From: Hyalella azteca
Taxonomy: Eukaryota > Arthropoda > Malacostraca > Amphipoda > Hyalellidae
Direction: 5' to 3'
Length of the DNA: 64,000 nucleotides
Assembly: GCF_000764305.2 (NCBI RefSeq)
Contig: NW_025932761.1
Location: 62,001 to 126,000, forward strand
The notes below the pieces were generated by a model. That model was not told where the DNA came from. It did no database searches and was given only the letters and a program-made list of their open reading frames with translations. The translations under genes were made by a program, and so were the position numbers. Below, piece by piece: positions 11,831 to 24,790 of the stretch (the stretch's first letter is position 1; every line of letters begins with the position of its first letter).

Positions 11831-14229
11831 ATGTTCTAAACCTCGCTCAGAAGGGACGTAGTTCTAGTTTAAACACGAGATCCAAACTGAAACGGAATAA
11901 TAAAGATGTTGATCGTCTATTCTGCTGACAACATAAATCAAAATTCACGTTTTTTTCTACCTCATGTATTATTCTGGGGTTTGATATCAGTGAAATTTAC
12001 TGAAAACTGACTGTTAAGGCTATGTCACCAGCAGAGCTGTTTGATATTCATAGTCATTTTGATATATTATTGAAAATTGTTTACTTGAGTCCTTATCGAT
12101 GGATTGATATTGTTTCTTACTGATCTACGATCAACTAATTCTTCAGCACCACAACAGCAAAGTTATTAAATTCTTCCTATATACCGTCAATTACCCAATT
12201 TTTCAGCAATTAAATGCATGCGAAATTTCAAGGAAATTCAGACGAATATATAAAATTTTCTTCTAATGAAACATTTCAAAAGTTTCCTCATTTCCATCCA
12301 CTCTCACTGCCCATGCTTAAACTTACAATTCAGATTATACTTTACACTTCGTTTTTCCAACTCCAAACAAACGCAAGTTGTTGAACATAAACACTCTTCT
12401 GACGTATCTCAAACTGCAATGAAACTTATCGCTCTATATCGGTGGCCGGCTGTGGGCCGTCCATGCGGCGCCGATGATGCGACCAAAATTTCCAACAGAG
12501 GTTTTCACTTCGTGCAAACCTCTATAGTGAAGGTCGACTTTGTATACCGGCTATATAAACGTCGCATAGCATCTGCTGTCTGGGTGTCATAGAGTCATAG
12601 GAAGAGTAGAAAGAAAGTAGACTGTTCAGTGAAATTCAATTTTTTTACTCTCGATTTTAAGTAATTTAATATTTCGCATGTACCTAATAACTTCTTACGC
12701 TATTATCATTTTTTTTATAGTTGGGGTTAAGACGCTATTATTATTGTAAGAAAATAAAATTCAGAAAGAGCCAATTCATTTTAGTGCTGACGTATTTGTT
12801 TTCGCTTCCAATCTCCAAAGTTAGAAAGATTTTTTTATATTTAATTTATAACACGAATAAGTAAANAATCAATGCGGAGACTGACATGCAGTGTATATCA
12901 AAGTGATATGAGCACATCAAAGTAAATATTTTCAAATGTATAATTGAAACGATGCAGTTATGACTGAATATTTAGTCAGAGTCATGCATAAGCACACTTC
13001 CATGCAACACCAATCAAGCTGAAATGCTGAAATGTCCAGCTGCCTGCATAATTCGATAAAGCTTATTTCACATTCAGTATCGAATTTCTTTCGATTTGAA
13101 AGTGAAAAGAAAATTTCGCATTAGTGAAAAGAAAATTTCATTAAAATTTCACTTTCACTCTCGATATGAAAGTGAAAAAAATCTCACTTTCGTTCAATAC
13201 ATGACAATATCCATGTATTGTCAATGTGAACCACGATTCCAATGAAAATGAATCGCTATGGGAAAAGACGAACGCAAGAAATAGTTATGAACGAAGCTAC
13301 GGAATGCCGCCTGCAAAACTGAACATAGATATTTCCCAGTATTTCTGACAGCACCCGATAAATAAATTAAAACCTACAATTGCACTACATATCAATGATA
13401 CGACCAATGAAATCATTCAACAGATGACTGTTTTGCATACGCGTTTTCATTTTATTACACGTTTGATTAGAGCTGTTGATCGATAGCATGCAGGGGCGCT
13501 AGGAGACGGTTGATTGCCGTTGCTCATGTCACCCCTCTAGCTCAGCCAGCTCAGCATGCTGCAGCAAAGCGTTGTTAAATAGAATTCATATGTAAACTTA
13601 TTAATTCTTCATCGGAGGATATGCCTTATTTTCAAAAATAAAATTTGAGGATAAGGCTGGATAAAAAAGTAGATTGTAAAAGAATTTAAAGACATATCAA
13701 AGTGATGCTAATTACAGATCAAATTAAACCGTTAATTATTGTAGATTATCATAGATTCATCTTCCTTAGTATCAATTTTATTCTACGAGCATAATAGTGC
13801 CTAAGTTAAAATTTTGTGCCAACATTATGAACAATTCTATTACTTTGAACAGACACAGTTGCATTTATTTCTTTAAATACAAAGACAAGAAGTCTTTCTT
13901 CGGAGCCAAACACAGAAAACCTTTCGTTTGAATGGAGAACCGAAAACACACGCTCCTCTCATCCATTAAGCTCGCCGGCACAAGAGCTAGTCTGATTTTA
14001 CGTCTTCTGAAAGAAAGCGCATTTCTAAAAGGCATATAGAAGCTGATGGCTCCATCAGTAAACGCTTTGGTTGGAGGAGGAAAACTTTTTGAAAGAGAAA
14101 AGCGAGTTGCATGGCTGGAATTTTCGCCAGTCTCTACGACGTTCATATATCTTTTTTTTATAATGGGTCGAGATAGCCTTTTCACGGTTATTAAGTTAAG
14201 TTTTGAGCCTGAATAAAATAGATCTGGTT
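11831..14229. other. gene-free stretch
   Basis: No gene recognised. It includes a single N at 12,866 and a purine/pyrimidine-rich patch at 13,070-13,200 where GAAAGTGAAAAG and its complement alternate and could fold locally. Confidence 0.45.
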
Positions 14230-14335
14230 ATTGCAATAATTTTCTTGCGATCATTTAGTATCCACTGCCTGGTCATGAAAATCTTCCAAAACGTAAATCT
14301 ACCACCGGCGTACATGTGGATTCTATTTCTCTCTA
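14230..14335 (+). repeat. dispersed repeat, member 1 (partner at about 15,905-16,010)
   Basis: The block containing CTGCCTGGTC and AACGTAAATCTACCACCGGC with the following TACAT.TGGATT is repeated in the same orientation near 15,940-16,000. Similarity covers roughly 90-100 bp with several mismatches. No coding content is apparent, so it is probably a fragment of an unrecognised element. Confidence 0.6.
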
Positions 14336-14636
14336 TTGCATACTCCAAAAAACAATATCTTTATAGTTTCCGGAGAAGAGGCTAAATTGGTCTATAAATT
14401 ACATGCAAGATCTTTTCTTGTAAATGAGCGGCTAGACTCGAGAAATAACAACTATTCAACAGATGAATAAATGGGAATACGTAGAAGCCTTGTTTGAGAA
14501 TTCATTACCAAATTTTATGATATTTATTTTCATCGTTCATGTTCTATGTGTACTATCATGTCGCTGGCAGATATATTTCAAATTATTTTATTCGGAACAT
14601 GTCTTATTTAACCACGTCAAACAGAAGTCCAAGATG

Positions 14637-14834
14637 CAGGCAGCAATAAATGTTACTGGTGTGGTGCAGGCAGCAATAAATGTTACTGGTGTGGTGCAGG
14701 CAGCAATAAATGTTACTGGCGTGGTGCAGGCAGCAATAAATGTTACTGGCGTGGTGCAGGCAGCAATAAATGTTACTGGCGTGGTGCAGGCAGCAGTAAA
14801 TGTTACTGGTGTGGTGCAGGCAGCAATAATTTTA
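14637..14834 (+). repeat. 30-bp minisatellite, 6.6 copies
   Basis: The unit (CAGGCAGCAATAAATGTTAC then TGGTGTGGTG) repeats at exactly 30 bp from 14,637 with only a few substitutions. It lies inside an open frame (14,463-14,933), where it encodes a ten-residue repeat AINVTGVVQA, each carrying an N-V-T sequon. The frame outside the array has no recognisable domain, so the open frame is probably a by-product of a period divisible by three rather than a protein gene. Confidence 0.95.
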
Positions 14835-17820
14835 AATGCTCAGAAATATTTCATAACTCGTTTTCCATTGGATCACAACTTCTTTATTGTCCAACCCCAT
14901 CCTCCTATGGGTCAATGTTACATTTTTTTTTAAGAATGGATACGAATTGACTTTGGCATTTCAAAAGTGAATGATTTTTTCCAAACACATGAAGTTAATT
15001 GTTTTCCTCGCCGTAACCATTATTACGCTACAAAAAGAGAAAGTTTACAAAAATAATCAGATAATAAATAATTAAAAATTTGAACAAATATCATTCAACT
15101 TTTTCTTTCATAGCAATTAAACCGCTTATTAATGTTGCCAACCGATTTCAGTCATATCGTTCCTAAGCTTTAAGTTGTTTTACGAATTTTTGAAGCAGGA
15201 TTATTAGTGCATTTATTGGCATACTTGCTGATCGAGGAGATTGAGTGTGATAAATTCGATTACATTGTCAATTTATCTACAGACCAGTGCCAAGTCCTTT
15301 GTTGATTCAGGACATTAATTATTTAATTTATTTATTAATAGAGCAATGTTACTCATGAGTCATATATGAATTTAAATTACTGCATTGCTTCTCTTGACTT
15401 GCAATGAGGTTCGTGAAAAAAGGCGCGCATTCATGAACCTGAATTACCATAGTAATAGAATCGAGAAAAAACACAATTCTGTGGCTCTGCCTCATAATGT
15501 TTTCAGGCCTGGCGTCGAAATAAAAGCTACAATCCTCGCCAAAAATGCCAGGAGCAAAAATATAAAAATTTTTAGTCTCACAACAAAAGCATTTGACTTC
15601 CGACAATTGGTGAGGCTGCAGACGGTGCCATGGAGAGACACTCTTGTGTGGCACAACAAGCGCTCTAATGACGTTCTTTAAAATTACTAGAGCAGCTGAC
15701 AACCGCAAGCTACCTCAATTGTTTAATCTATGTTTTCGTAGCTCCCGAAGAAACTTTATGCTTGAGTATCATAAAACTTGAAACCATTTTGTTGATAAGA
15801 AGAGTGACGATGTGGAAACTTCTGCTATCATCCATGGGTCAATTAAACAAGTGCGTTCAATCTGATTCGTCCAGCCAAAAAATTTAGCATAACCGAAATA
15901 CTTACGATTTTGGCACTAGTTTTAGAGTCTCTTCTGCCTGGTCCTGAAGGCTTTCCAGAACGTAAATCTACCACCGGCATACATATGGATTTGAGTTTCC
16001 TAAGCGAACTTTCTGTTAACAGTCGCTCCTGAAAACTTCAGTGAAGATAAGCCGGCTGCCTTATTTCACATAAACCATTTTTGCACGCACTTCAGAACAT
16101 CGAGATAAGAAAGAAATATTTCGGCATCGGAGATATCTACTATATGAACTGATATTTTCATTTAAAATATCCACATAATTTCTCTCGTCATCATCATTTA
16201 TCCCGCTTCAAAAAATTTGGTTCGTTATGACAAAATCTGGTTCTTTGACAAATTGTATGAAACAGTTTCGCACGTCATTTCTCTTCCTTGGAGGCATTAC
16301 GCTCACTCCGCCGGGTTTCGGTGGCCATTCTTATTCCGCAATTTTCATCCCTCAATCAATGCATTTTTGTCCCATAGCAACTTTACGGTTTACCTTAGAC
16401 CCGACTACGATACAGCCATCCATCATGGCAGCGGGAAAATTTTTCTTTGACATTTTTTGCCGTCGAAGTAATGCCCAACGTCGCACCTAGACTGAATCTG
16501 ACCTAGAAATGAGCTAAAGCCTCTCTTATCTACCACATTTATGCTCCTACTAGTATAAATATACCGGCTATAAGAATCGATTGAAAAATTCTCAGAAATG
16601 CTACACTCATTTATTAAACTTTTATTCGTGTTCAATACTGCTTATAACGCACCAAAGCATTAACTTCATGTGGCTTTTCTTTAGTCTTTGATGCAACAAT
16701 GATCAGCTCAAAATCAAGTTAAAAGAATATATTGAATATTCAAACAGAGATAATTATTTCAAAATAATTCAAAGACGCTTCCCGGGCGACTCTCAACCAG
16801 AAGCTCCTTGATTGCCGGTTAAGACGAACGCCTTGTCGGGACCTGAAGGGCGGAATTCAGGGACATAGTTCCGTGGAGACGATTGCCGGATTGTTAGACC
16901 AATATCTGCTGTTTGAACTTGTATTTTAAACAATCACGCAAGAATCAGTTGTGAATCACATGATTGCAAATTGTATTAATCTAATAATATTACTTTTAGT
17001 AATATTATTTCTACCTTTTGCTATGGCTGGAGAAAGGAAACATTTCATACATTTCAACGTTCGACGAATGAATCTTCATTTTATATGTAATTTCGAAGAA
17101 TTGGAAATTCTTCATAATTTACCTTACCAGAGCCAGAAATTATTCAATTTAAAATCTCGTGTCGCTCACATCGTTAAACTCGAAGTGTGACGAGGTAAGT
17201 TTTAACAACGCGAGATCGAGATCTTGTATCATTAAAAATGCCACAATTCCTTTATCAAGGAATTAATGTTTCGTGCCGTGTTGATTATGCCCGCGAGCGC
17301 ACTGACATGCAACTATCATTTCTCCATGTCCACTAAGGCCTTTAATCGAGCACTGACAACCTAACGCAAAACTGTCGCGACACGAGCGATTTTTTAGCGA
17401 TGCGCTAGTAACTTGTCGGGTTAGGAAGCAGAGGCCATTTGTCGGGCGCCCATTTGCCCGATCCGGTCGAACAGAATGCTGAACGCAAGGATGACATCGA
17501 CCTTTGCAATCCTCTAATAAATTCCCGCTGTATAATCTCGCTGTTACGAATGCATTCACGGGTCTAGAACGAGTTCAGTCATCTATTGACTGGCAATTTC
17601 CTTCTCTGGATTGGCTATTCCCGAACAAATCACGCGGCATTTAATGCAATTGAGCAGGCGGAGGCAGGACAATCTAATTTACTGGGAAACAGACTGTCTT
17701 TTGGACCAACTACGCCTGAGTGGCAGCCTCCTGACAAGATGTTCATGATCGTCATGACGAAACTCTTGGTTCTTATTGCGCCGAGTTCCCGAAAGTTCAT
17801 GGAAATTCGCGCCGCTATCG
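14835..17820. other. mostly gene-free stretch
   Basis: It contains the second member of the dispersed repeat (about 15,905-16,010) and one doubtful secreted-peptide ORF, listed separately. Overlapping ORFs on both strands at 15,349-15,708 and 16,217-16,635 show no domain. Confidence 0.4.
16960..17190 (+). CDS. possible small secreted peptide (76 residues), unproven
   Basis: The first in-frame ATG gives MIANCINLIILLLVILFLPF followed by AMAG, which looks like a signal peptide: a hydrophobic core and a small-residue cleavage pattern near Ala-Met-Ala. About 50 charged and polar residues follow, with a single cysteine, ending at TGA 17,188-17,190. A good splice-donor-like GAG|GTAAGT begins immediately after the stop, so the frame could also be the edge of a differently spliced exon. 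I recognise no family. AT-rich DNA readily yields leucine/isoleucine-rich frames, so chance is the leading alternative. Confidence 0.15.
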   Translation: MIANCINLIILLLVILFLPFAMAGERKHFIHFNVRRMNLHFICNFEELEILHNLPYQSQKLFNLKSRVAHIVKLEV

Positions 17821-17884
17821 GTCTGCAGAAAAAAGCTTTTCTGCAGACTTGGAAGTTTTTTAGAACCGATTGCGGTTCTAAAAA
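17821..17884. repeat. two adjacent perfect hairpins (12-bp stem, 4-nt loop each)
   Basis: The first is GTCTGCAGAAAA, loop AAGC, TTTTCTGCAGAC at 17,821-17,848. The second is TTTTTAGAACCG, loop ATTG, CGGTTCTAAAAA at about 17,857-17,884. Both have 12-bp perfect arms and 4-nt loops and lie only about 8 bp apart. A third, degraded echo (TTCTAAAC, then ATTGCGGTCTAAAAA) follows to about 17,910. Function is unknown. Confidence 0.85.
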
Positions 17885-20800
17885 GTTCTAAACATGGATT
17901 GCGGTCTAAAAATTCACTGTCCGTGAGCTGAACTTTGTATTCAAGTTTCATTGGATTGGTCTAGCGAACTTCCTTATCGATGTTTGCAAAGTTTGTTTTC
18001 TGCTACGCTTTCTTATATTAGTTGCATCGCTTCTTGGTGACACACTCCATTTATTTCTTTTTTAATTCGGGGTATTCGGCAGCAAGTTCACGAAGCAAAT
18101 AGTAGATAGTGCTGCTCTGACCTGAAAGATTTTGAAACAGTAATGTTCTTCAATGCACAATACGCAAGTGTTCCCTGTGTTAGTGCTGCACTGCAATGAA
18201 ACCAAACAGTAAAAGAGCTTCTTATTGTGATGTACTGTCATGAATCCACTCTGAAACAGCTTACTTCTGCAGTGATTGCACAACGTGAACAGTTTAGCCC
18301 ACCACCGCACTGCAATGAGCCCGCACTGCTGTGGAAATGACAAGGAATGCACTGCAGTGCAATCCACACTGACAAGGAATGCACTGCAAGTACGCGACCC
18401 ACAGTTCACCATCCCGTTGCGAACTGCCCAGCTCGGTCTCAAGGCCGCCCTCGCCGTGGATATCTCCTTCCCTCTGAGGCAGCCCTCGTGATTGTCAATT
18501 AAGACACGGAATGAACTTGACGAAACTTTTAGACGAGAGTAGTTTTACGAGATGAATGCAGAAGAAATTTACACAAAACTGTCGCGTTTATAAAATGAAT
18601 ATTAACGCGAAGCAACAGGAAACAGAAACTTCTCGCCAACCTCGAGGATTTTCCCGCGAGTTGGAAACAGAACCACCGCAGGTGCTGCTCTCATTAAGTG
18701 CCTTCCCTCATTTCCGAATCAGGAAGCCGGAAGTGGTTATCATTGAAATGCAAATGTGGTTATGGATCGTACGTTAGACTCAGAGGTTTATTGAAAACGC
18801 ATAGATCAAACAGAAACATTATTTTTTTAGGTTTTAGGTTAAATTCTGTATTTCCTTGTTTGATTTATGAATAAGAATTGGAAAGAGTTCTCGCCGCAAC
18901 CAGATTGCTGTGAATATATTGTCGTGCTGCGATTCATCTTTTGTTCTGATAAAACTTATTACAAAGTTTATCGTATTTTAAAAGCTTGTCATGGGAGGAC
19001 CGATGTATGAACGACTCGCCGTACAGGATTCTTGTACTTTGGAACTATGAAAGGTAAGAAGTCATGTTGATAACATGAATTAGCTGACATTAGGAGACGC
19101 TGATGCATTTCAACGAATAGTAACTTACAGTGAAGTAAGCCTTTTATTTAATAAATTAATAATAAGTATGCGTATCTTAATAAGTATATTAAGTATAAGT
19201 ATATATAATTAAGTATTAATAAGTATGCGTACGGAAAAGACTTCTCAACAACGCATTAGTCATGCATAACCATGAAACCGGGATCCTTAGTTTTTAATGA
19301 ATTTCGGCAGAAAAATCGTTGGATGATATTTCTGGAGAACTAGCAACACAATAAGTAAGTTAGAACGATGATACAACACGAGATTAATTTCGTTGTTGAA
19401 CTCCCATTATTTTCATCGATAGTGAAGTTCATCTAAGTATTTAAAACTCCTATTAAAGCTACTATTATGCTACTAAATTTTCCCAATAAATCGTGTATTT
19501 ATTTTCTAAATTCAGGTCGTGCACTTTATGAACTCTGCAACCTTTTGCCAGATCACATTTCGTATGCTATTTTTTTATTAAAGTTTGAAAATTGTCTACA
19601 TTCAATTTGTTACTTTGTATTAGATGATCATTGTCACAGGCAGTTAATTACTATTATTAGTTTAAAATGAACTTATTATGTGTGTTCATGACTTTTTGAA
19701 GGAATTAACTTAGAAAACTACAGTACATGTTTCGCATTCCAAACTGATTATCCTAACATACAGTTATAGATGATGCCCAAATGACTCGTACAGATATTAT
19801 ATATTTCCAGTTGCTTTCTAATTAATAAAGACTCTTTTCTACGAGCCTCATTTCATTTAGCCTCTCTAGATTTCTCCCATCAACAAGTGGAGTGACCTGA
19901 CAAAGCCAAGGACGGAGCGCGCGACACTTGCACTACGCCAGCCCGAGGGTTACTGATCGCACCTGCTGCCAGTGGTCCTTTAAATGCCACCTGAGGAGCG
20001 AGCTGCACCTGGGCCATCACGCGCCCTGACCTCGAATTCCGGCCTGTCCTTCGTCCGCCGCCGGCAACAATCCTTGCATTGTGCTACTCTTTATTTGTTT
20101 CACATGATGCAACTTTTACACTGCGTATATGAATTATTCAATAAAAATTTTTTATCTTGCTAACGAAACTGTCGTTATATATTGTCTGACATTGGCATGC
20201 AAACTGTGATATATTTTTGCAATATCGAAGCATTCAGTTCCACATGAGAGTCAGGGTCATAAATGTCTAGTGTAAAAATTAATTCGTTTAAACCATTTCT
20301 CATTTGATATAACAGGGCTAATTTTTGGTTCTCGAAGTGTATTTCTAATCTAGTATTCAATTTGCATTTGTTGTTCGTCATTTAATAAAATAATTTAAAC
20401 TTAAATTAATAATATAGATAATGTTTACCAGGTAACATGAATTCTATAACTTAATTTACCATTCAGTAATCAAGAAAAGTTCGTTGTTCACAATGAATAC
20501 TTGAATTTCTGCTCAGGTTTGCTATGAATCACCCCCATAGAGGATATTACAATTATATCCAAGTCCATGTAAATTATTATGTTTTCAGTAAAATATACAC
20601 GAGTAAAGCATGTCACAATAATGCTAATGGAAATTTTCACTGTTTCCGAAAAATGGTCTGTATTTCTCTGTCGAGTCCAGGCGTATTAATCTTGCCACTA
20701 TATATTGGTATGCATTTTTTGTTGAACATTACTTAGTGAAATATTACACCCAAACACCGTGGAGTTTTTCTCCATTGCAATGGAGTTCTAGCAGGCTTTA

Positions 20801-22792
20801 GCTACCAACTCTCAGAACGCTTGTTCGGTCGCTTTTCAAATCCCATATCAAGCTCGGCCTAATCTTATCTAATCTCGTCTTCATATTAGGATTCGAAAAT
20901 CCTCAATATTTTTAACGACTTTTGCGTCGAAATTTCGCGATGACATCAGCAAGAAGTCCTACAACAAGCGTTCATTTTTGAGTCCCTTCTCATTGAAGGG
21001 TTTTCTCAATCTCGCCATTACTTCAATTGCCCAATTACAAGAAATGAGCTAAAAGCTTCACTTTTGTGTAGCAGTACTGAAGTCCAGGCGAGCTTCTTTT
21101 GCGAATCTGAAGTCTTGTTCGGAGCTGAAGGCTGTTGACGTAGGAGGGGTCTGGCTTGAGTTAAGAGTTGTTAACTCAGTATCACTTTGTCTGGATGAAT
21201 TATTAACAGATATGTGTACTCTTTAGCCAAACCATTGGTATGGAAGTTTTACATGGAACAAAATATATGGTTACTGCCAATAAAATTTTTCAGTTTTATG
21301 ATACGAAACTGAAAAATACGAAAAATGGACTCGCATTGGAACTTTACCCACGATTGACCGTTCTGGTGGTTGCTTCGGGGAATTGAAAGCGAGGGCTACT
21401 GTGCATTCATCCATGATGATTTATTTATATTAAACTAGCAAATTATTTAAGATTTTGTTCTGCTTTCTGAGTAACAACTACATGAAAATTAAGTTACTAA
21501 TTCATTTGAATGCTGAATCATCCTATTTGCTCTGTGGCAGTATATATTCTATTCCATGATTTTTTTACTTTTTTTGAAGCATGTCGATAACTTGCTTTCG
21601 CTAAAAAGCAGCAAGAATTTACACCAAACAATTGCTGTATCTTCTCCTAAAAAAATTATTTGAATAAAGTGCTGCTACTGGCCAGCGCTTGATAATTCAT
21701 TACTCAAGAAATTGCTTTCCGTACAATTCTAATTTCCATCACCAATGCCACAGCTGTTGCATGAAATTTAATATATATAGAGTGCGTTCCAGGATTCACA
21801 AAATCCATGGCAAATACTCACGAAATTCGTTGAATTCCAAGAGAATTTCCTGTAGTGCACTTAGCCATTTAAGGATTTGTGTAGCTTCCTTAATTTTGAT
21901 CTGCTAAGTCCTTCCACTTGGGAGACGGCGCTGTGAACTCAGGAAGCTAAGTAAAGACCGGTGAAATAGAAGCTCGTTAGGTACAGGCTCTACTCGAGGA
22001 CGAGATGGTCTTTGTTGGACAGTCGAGTGCTGGACTCTTGACGACCGAGATACTGAGAATACTTAGAAAGTATTTTTCTTTTGAATTCATTAGTTCGCAT
22101 TAACAAATCCATAGAATACTTAGTGATTCCGCTACCTGGACAAGCACGTACGCAAAACGTGAGGCTCAATGAAAAGTGAAGTGTGGAAGGACGACGAACG
22201 ATGAGGAAGGAATGTAAACTAAGAAAGATATAAGCTTTCTGTCCTCTCTGCCTGCATGAATAGAGAACACGATCGAGAGACACGGAATCGAATTCACGAT
22301 AAATTCAAACAGCTTAGTTCTTATTTTTATTATTTTCGCAGCTGCTTTTCATGAATGAATTAACGAATTTAAGTTCGATAAGGAACTTAGTGTGCAACGT
22401 AGCAAAGGAGCGCGACGTATTCTACCTCGTAAAATATGAGGGACAAATAAATCATGACGAAACAGTGATCGGTAAAAGTCAGTCATGACTGACATGAAGG
22501 TCGGAATATTTGATGATCCATTGATGTCGTCTTGAGGAAAACATTTTGGGGCTAACAAAAGTTGAGTTGGTCCACCCGCAAAACATCGTGAAGTTTTCGA
22601 ATGGCAAGTGTTTTCCCCCGCGACGCAACAGTGATGAAGATACGTTCTATCGCACAGAAAAATGAAAATGAACGAAGTTTTTGGCAACGTTAATTACTAA
22701 TTATTTGAAATGATAAATCTCTTTAATTAGAACTACAAAACTAACTCTTGATTATTTTAGTGCTTATTTATTTCTATAAGGTTTACTTAATC
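17885..22792. other. gene-free stretch
   Basis: No gene identified. Minor features are a local duplication of TGACAAGGAATGCACTGCA near 18,340-18,390, an AAGTAT-rich microsatellite-like patch at 19,150-19,235 and a short GC-rich island at 19,880-20,080. ORFs of 60-126 codons here lack any motif I can name. Confidence 0.4.
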
Positions 22793-22794
22793 TA

Positions 22795-24082
22795 CAGGGT
22801 CCGCCATATTTATGGCAACGGATGTTTGCTATATAAAAATAAATTGGTTTCTAGGAAACTTTTCTTTTACAATGAAGCTTAATATCATCTATTAATTAAT
22901 CTATTTTATATTGCAGAAGTCTAAGGTGTCTAAATTTACTATTACTTATGGCTGTAGATAGAAATGCAATTTTATCCCTTCATGAAAAGAGCGAGAGTAA
23001 TTCAGTTATTGCAAAAAAGCTCCAAACTCGTCGTGAAACTGTGTGGAAGGTGGTAAAAAATTTCGAGGAAGCTAGTGAAACATGCAATCGACCCGGTCAA
23101 GGAAGGAAACGAATTGTCCGAACAAAACAATTGGTCAAAAACACGAGGGAGATGTTGAGGAGAAACCCTCTTCGCTCAGCAGCAAAATTGGCTGCAGAAG
23201 CAGGAATCAGTCAGACATCAATGCGTAGAGTCCTCAAAGATGACCTCAAAACCTCCCCTTACAAGATGCAAACAAGGCATGAACTAACAGACAGTCATGA
23301 ACGAAGGAGGCTCGAAAGATGCCAGCACATTCTGGATCTCGTTGAGGATGGCACGCTGCCCTACTTGGCGTTCAGTGACGAGAAAAAATTTGACATTGAA
23401 CAAAGCGTTAAACGTCAAAATGATAGAGTTTGGAGTCGGGATGGATCTGTGGCAACCAGAACAGCAACACGACGTTAAACTCCCATGCCCGTGATGGTTT
23501 GGGCCGTGGTAACTGTCACTGGGAGGTCCCCACTTGTTTTTGTCCCCTCAGGAGTGAAATTGAACAGTCAGCGAATCATTTCGGACATTTTGGAAGCTGT
23601 GTTGTTACCTTGGGCCCGTAAACACTTCAACGGCTCACCATGGAGTTTTCAACAAGACTCTGCCCCATCACATGGCTCAAACATTACCCAAAACTGAATT
23701 CAGGGTCACATCCTAGCGTTCATTAGCAAAAATGAATGGCCCTCAAGAAGCCCTGATTTGAATCCTCTCGACTTTTCTGTGTGGGCTATTTTAGAGAGAT
23801 AGGGTCTGCAGAACACCTCATGATTCTTTGGATAGTTTGAAGTCTAAATCGACACGAGAATGGGACTTGATCCCTCAAGAAATGCTGCTTGTCTTCTGTG
23901 AAGCTTTCCCGCGTAGATTGGAGGCCGTCATTAAAAATTAGGGTGGTCATATTGAATAAAGATGTCTGAAAATTGTTTAGGTAATTCTTGGCTACTAGCT
24001 CATCCAATAAAAAACAATGCACGTGTTTGTTTCATTGAGAAATAACAAAAAACATGCGTTGCCATAAATATGGCGGACCCTG
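22795..24082 (+). mobile_element. mariner/Tc1 transposon, DD37D (maT-like), 1,288 bp
   Basis: Both ends are visible. The left end is CAGGGTCCGCCATATTTATG followed by GCAACG, and the right end is its exact reverse complement, giving a 26-bp perfect terminal inverted repeat that extends to about 33 bp with one mismatch. TA dinucleotides flank it at 22,793-22,794 and 24,083-24,084, the target duplication of the IS630-Tc1-mariner group. The length of 1.29 kb is typical of the group. The transposase inside is broken, so the copy is non-autonomous, but the intact TIRs mean it could in principle still be mobilised in trans. Confidence 0.95.
22948..23958 (+). pseudogene. mariner DD37D transposase, inactivated
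   Basis: The N-terminal ~110 residues look like paired-type helix-turn-helix DNA binding (NSVIAKKLQTRRETVWKVV, then a second helical block). The catalytic core follows: first Asp in AFSDEKKF, second Asp in FQQDSAPSH and third Asp in SPDLNPLDF. The spacing from second to third Asp is 37 residues, which defines the DD37D/maT group. In-frame stops lie at 23,476-23,478 (TAA), 23,695-23,697 (TGA) and 23,800-23,802 (TAG). After the last stop the homology moves to another frame, and there is a further stop near the C-terminus before TAA at about 23,956. All catalytic residues survive, so decay is recent. Confidence 0.93.
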
Positions 24083-24084
24083 TA

Positions 24085-24640
24085 GATATATTATTTTAAG
24101 TTATGTGGCAAACTCAAAAATGCATTATAATGAAAATGCCTCTCTTCCTTAAATTTCATTCTAAATATTTGTTTCCGAGCAGCAAAAGCGACAGAAGCAT
24201 CCAGGTATTGACATTGATGTCCCTGCTGAAGTGACCAGTTCCCGCGCTAGCCCTGAACGAAGCAATAAAAAGTTTTGCAAGTTAAGCCTCTTACGTAGGC
24301 CCATCCGTCGGTCGACTTAGAAAGTTTTACCAGCCTGCGCTATGGCGTGCTTGGGCAACGCTAAGGCTAAAACATCGCTGGAAAAAGAGAAATATTAAGT
24401 TTATATTTATTGTCATAGTGAATCATTTCTGGAGATACTCGGAGTCTGCTTTTCGAAGTTTCACTATGTATTGGAATTTTTTGGGATGTAATTCATAGTT
24501 TAATTTTTTATATGTTCTAAAGGACTCATTTTGACAATTTTTCAGAAGAAACGAGAATTCTCTAGAAATATTTAAAACTTTATACATTTAGATACGTCAC
24601 ACAAACATAATAGAGGAACCCTGGATTATTTTAGATCGTT
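24085..24640. other. gene-free stretch
   Basis: Flank of the mariner element. No recognisable gene or repeat. Confidence 0.4.
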
Positions 24641-24644
24641 TCAT

Positions 24645-24790
24645 TCGACTTGATGTGTCATCGGCAGTAGATATTTGTGTGGCTGATGTGTCATTGGCGA
24701 CTGATGTGTCACCGATGTGTCATCGGCAGGAGGTATTTATGTGACTGATGTGTCACAGATGTATCTTCGACAGTAGGTTTTTATTCGATC
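24645..24790 (+). repeat. degenerate GATGTGTCA tandem repeat
   Basis: GATGTGTCATCGGCAG followed by TAG or GAGG and TATTTRTGTG recurs with variants (GATGTGTCATTGGC, GATGTGTCACCGATG, GATGTGTCACAGATG). Six or so GATGTGTCA cores fall in about 130 bp. Not coding. Confidence 0.7.

Noticed and set aside
14463..14933. 156-codon + ORF with six N-V-T repeats
   Set aside because: The only regular part is the 30-bp minisatellite; flanking residues show no conserved or domain-like features.
19880..20080. GC-rich patch whose + frame CCQWSFKCHLRSELHLGHH resembles a C2H2 zinc finger
   Set aside because: The F and the two His have the right spacing, but the first Cys is misplaced, there is only one finger and no open frame around it.
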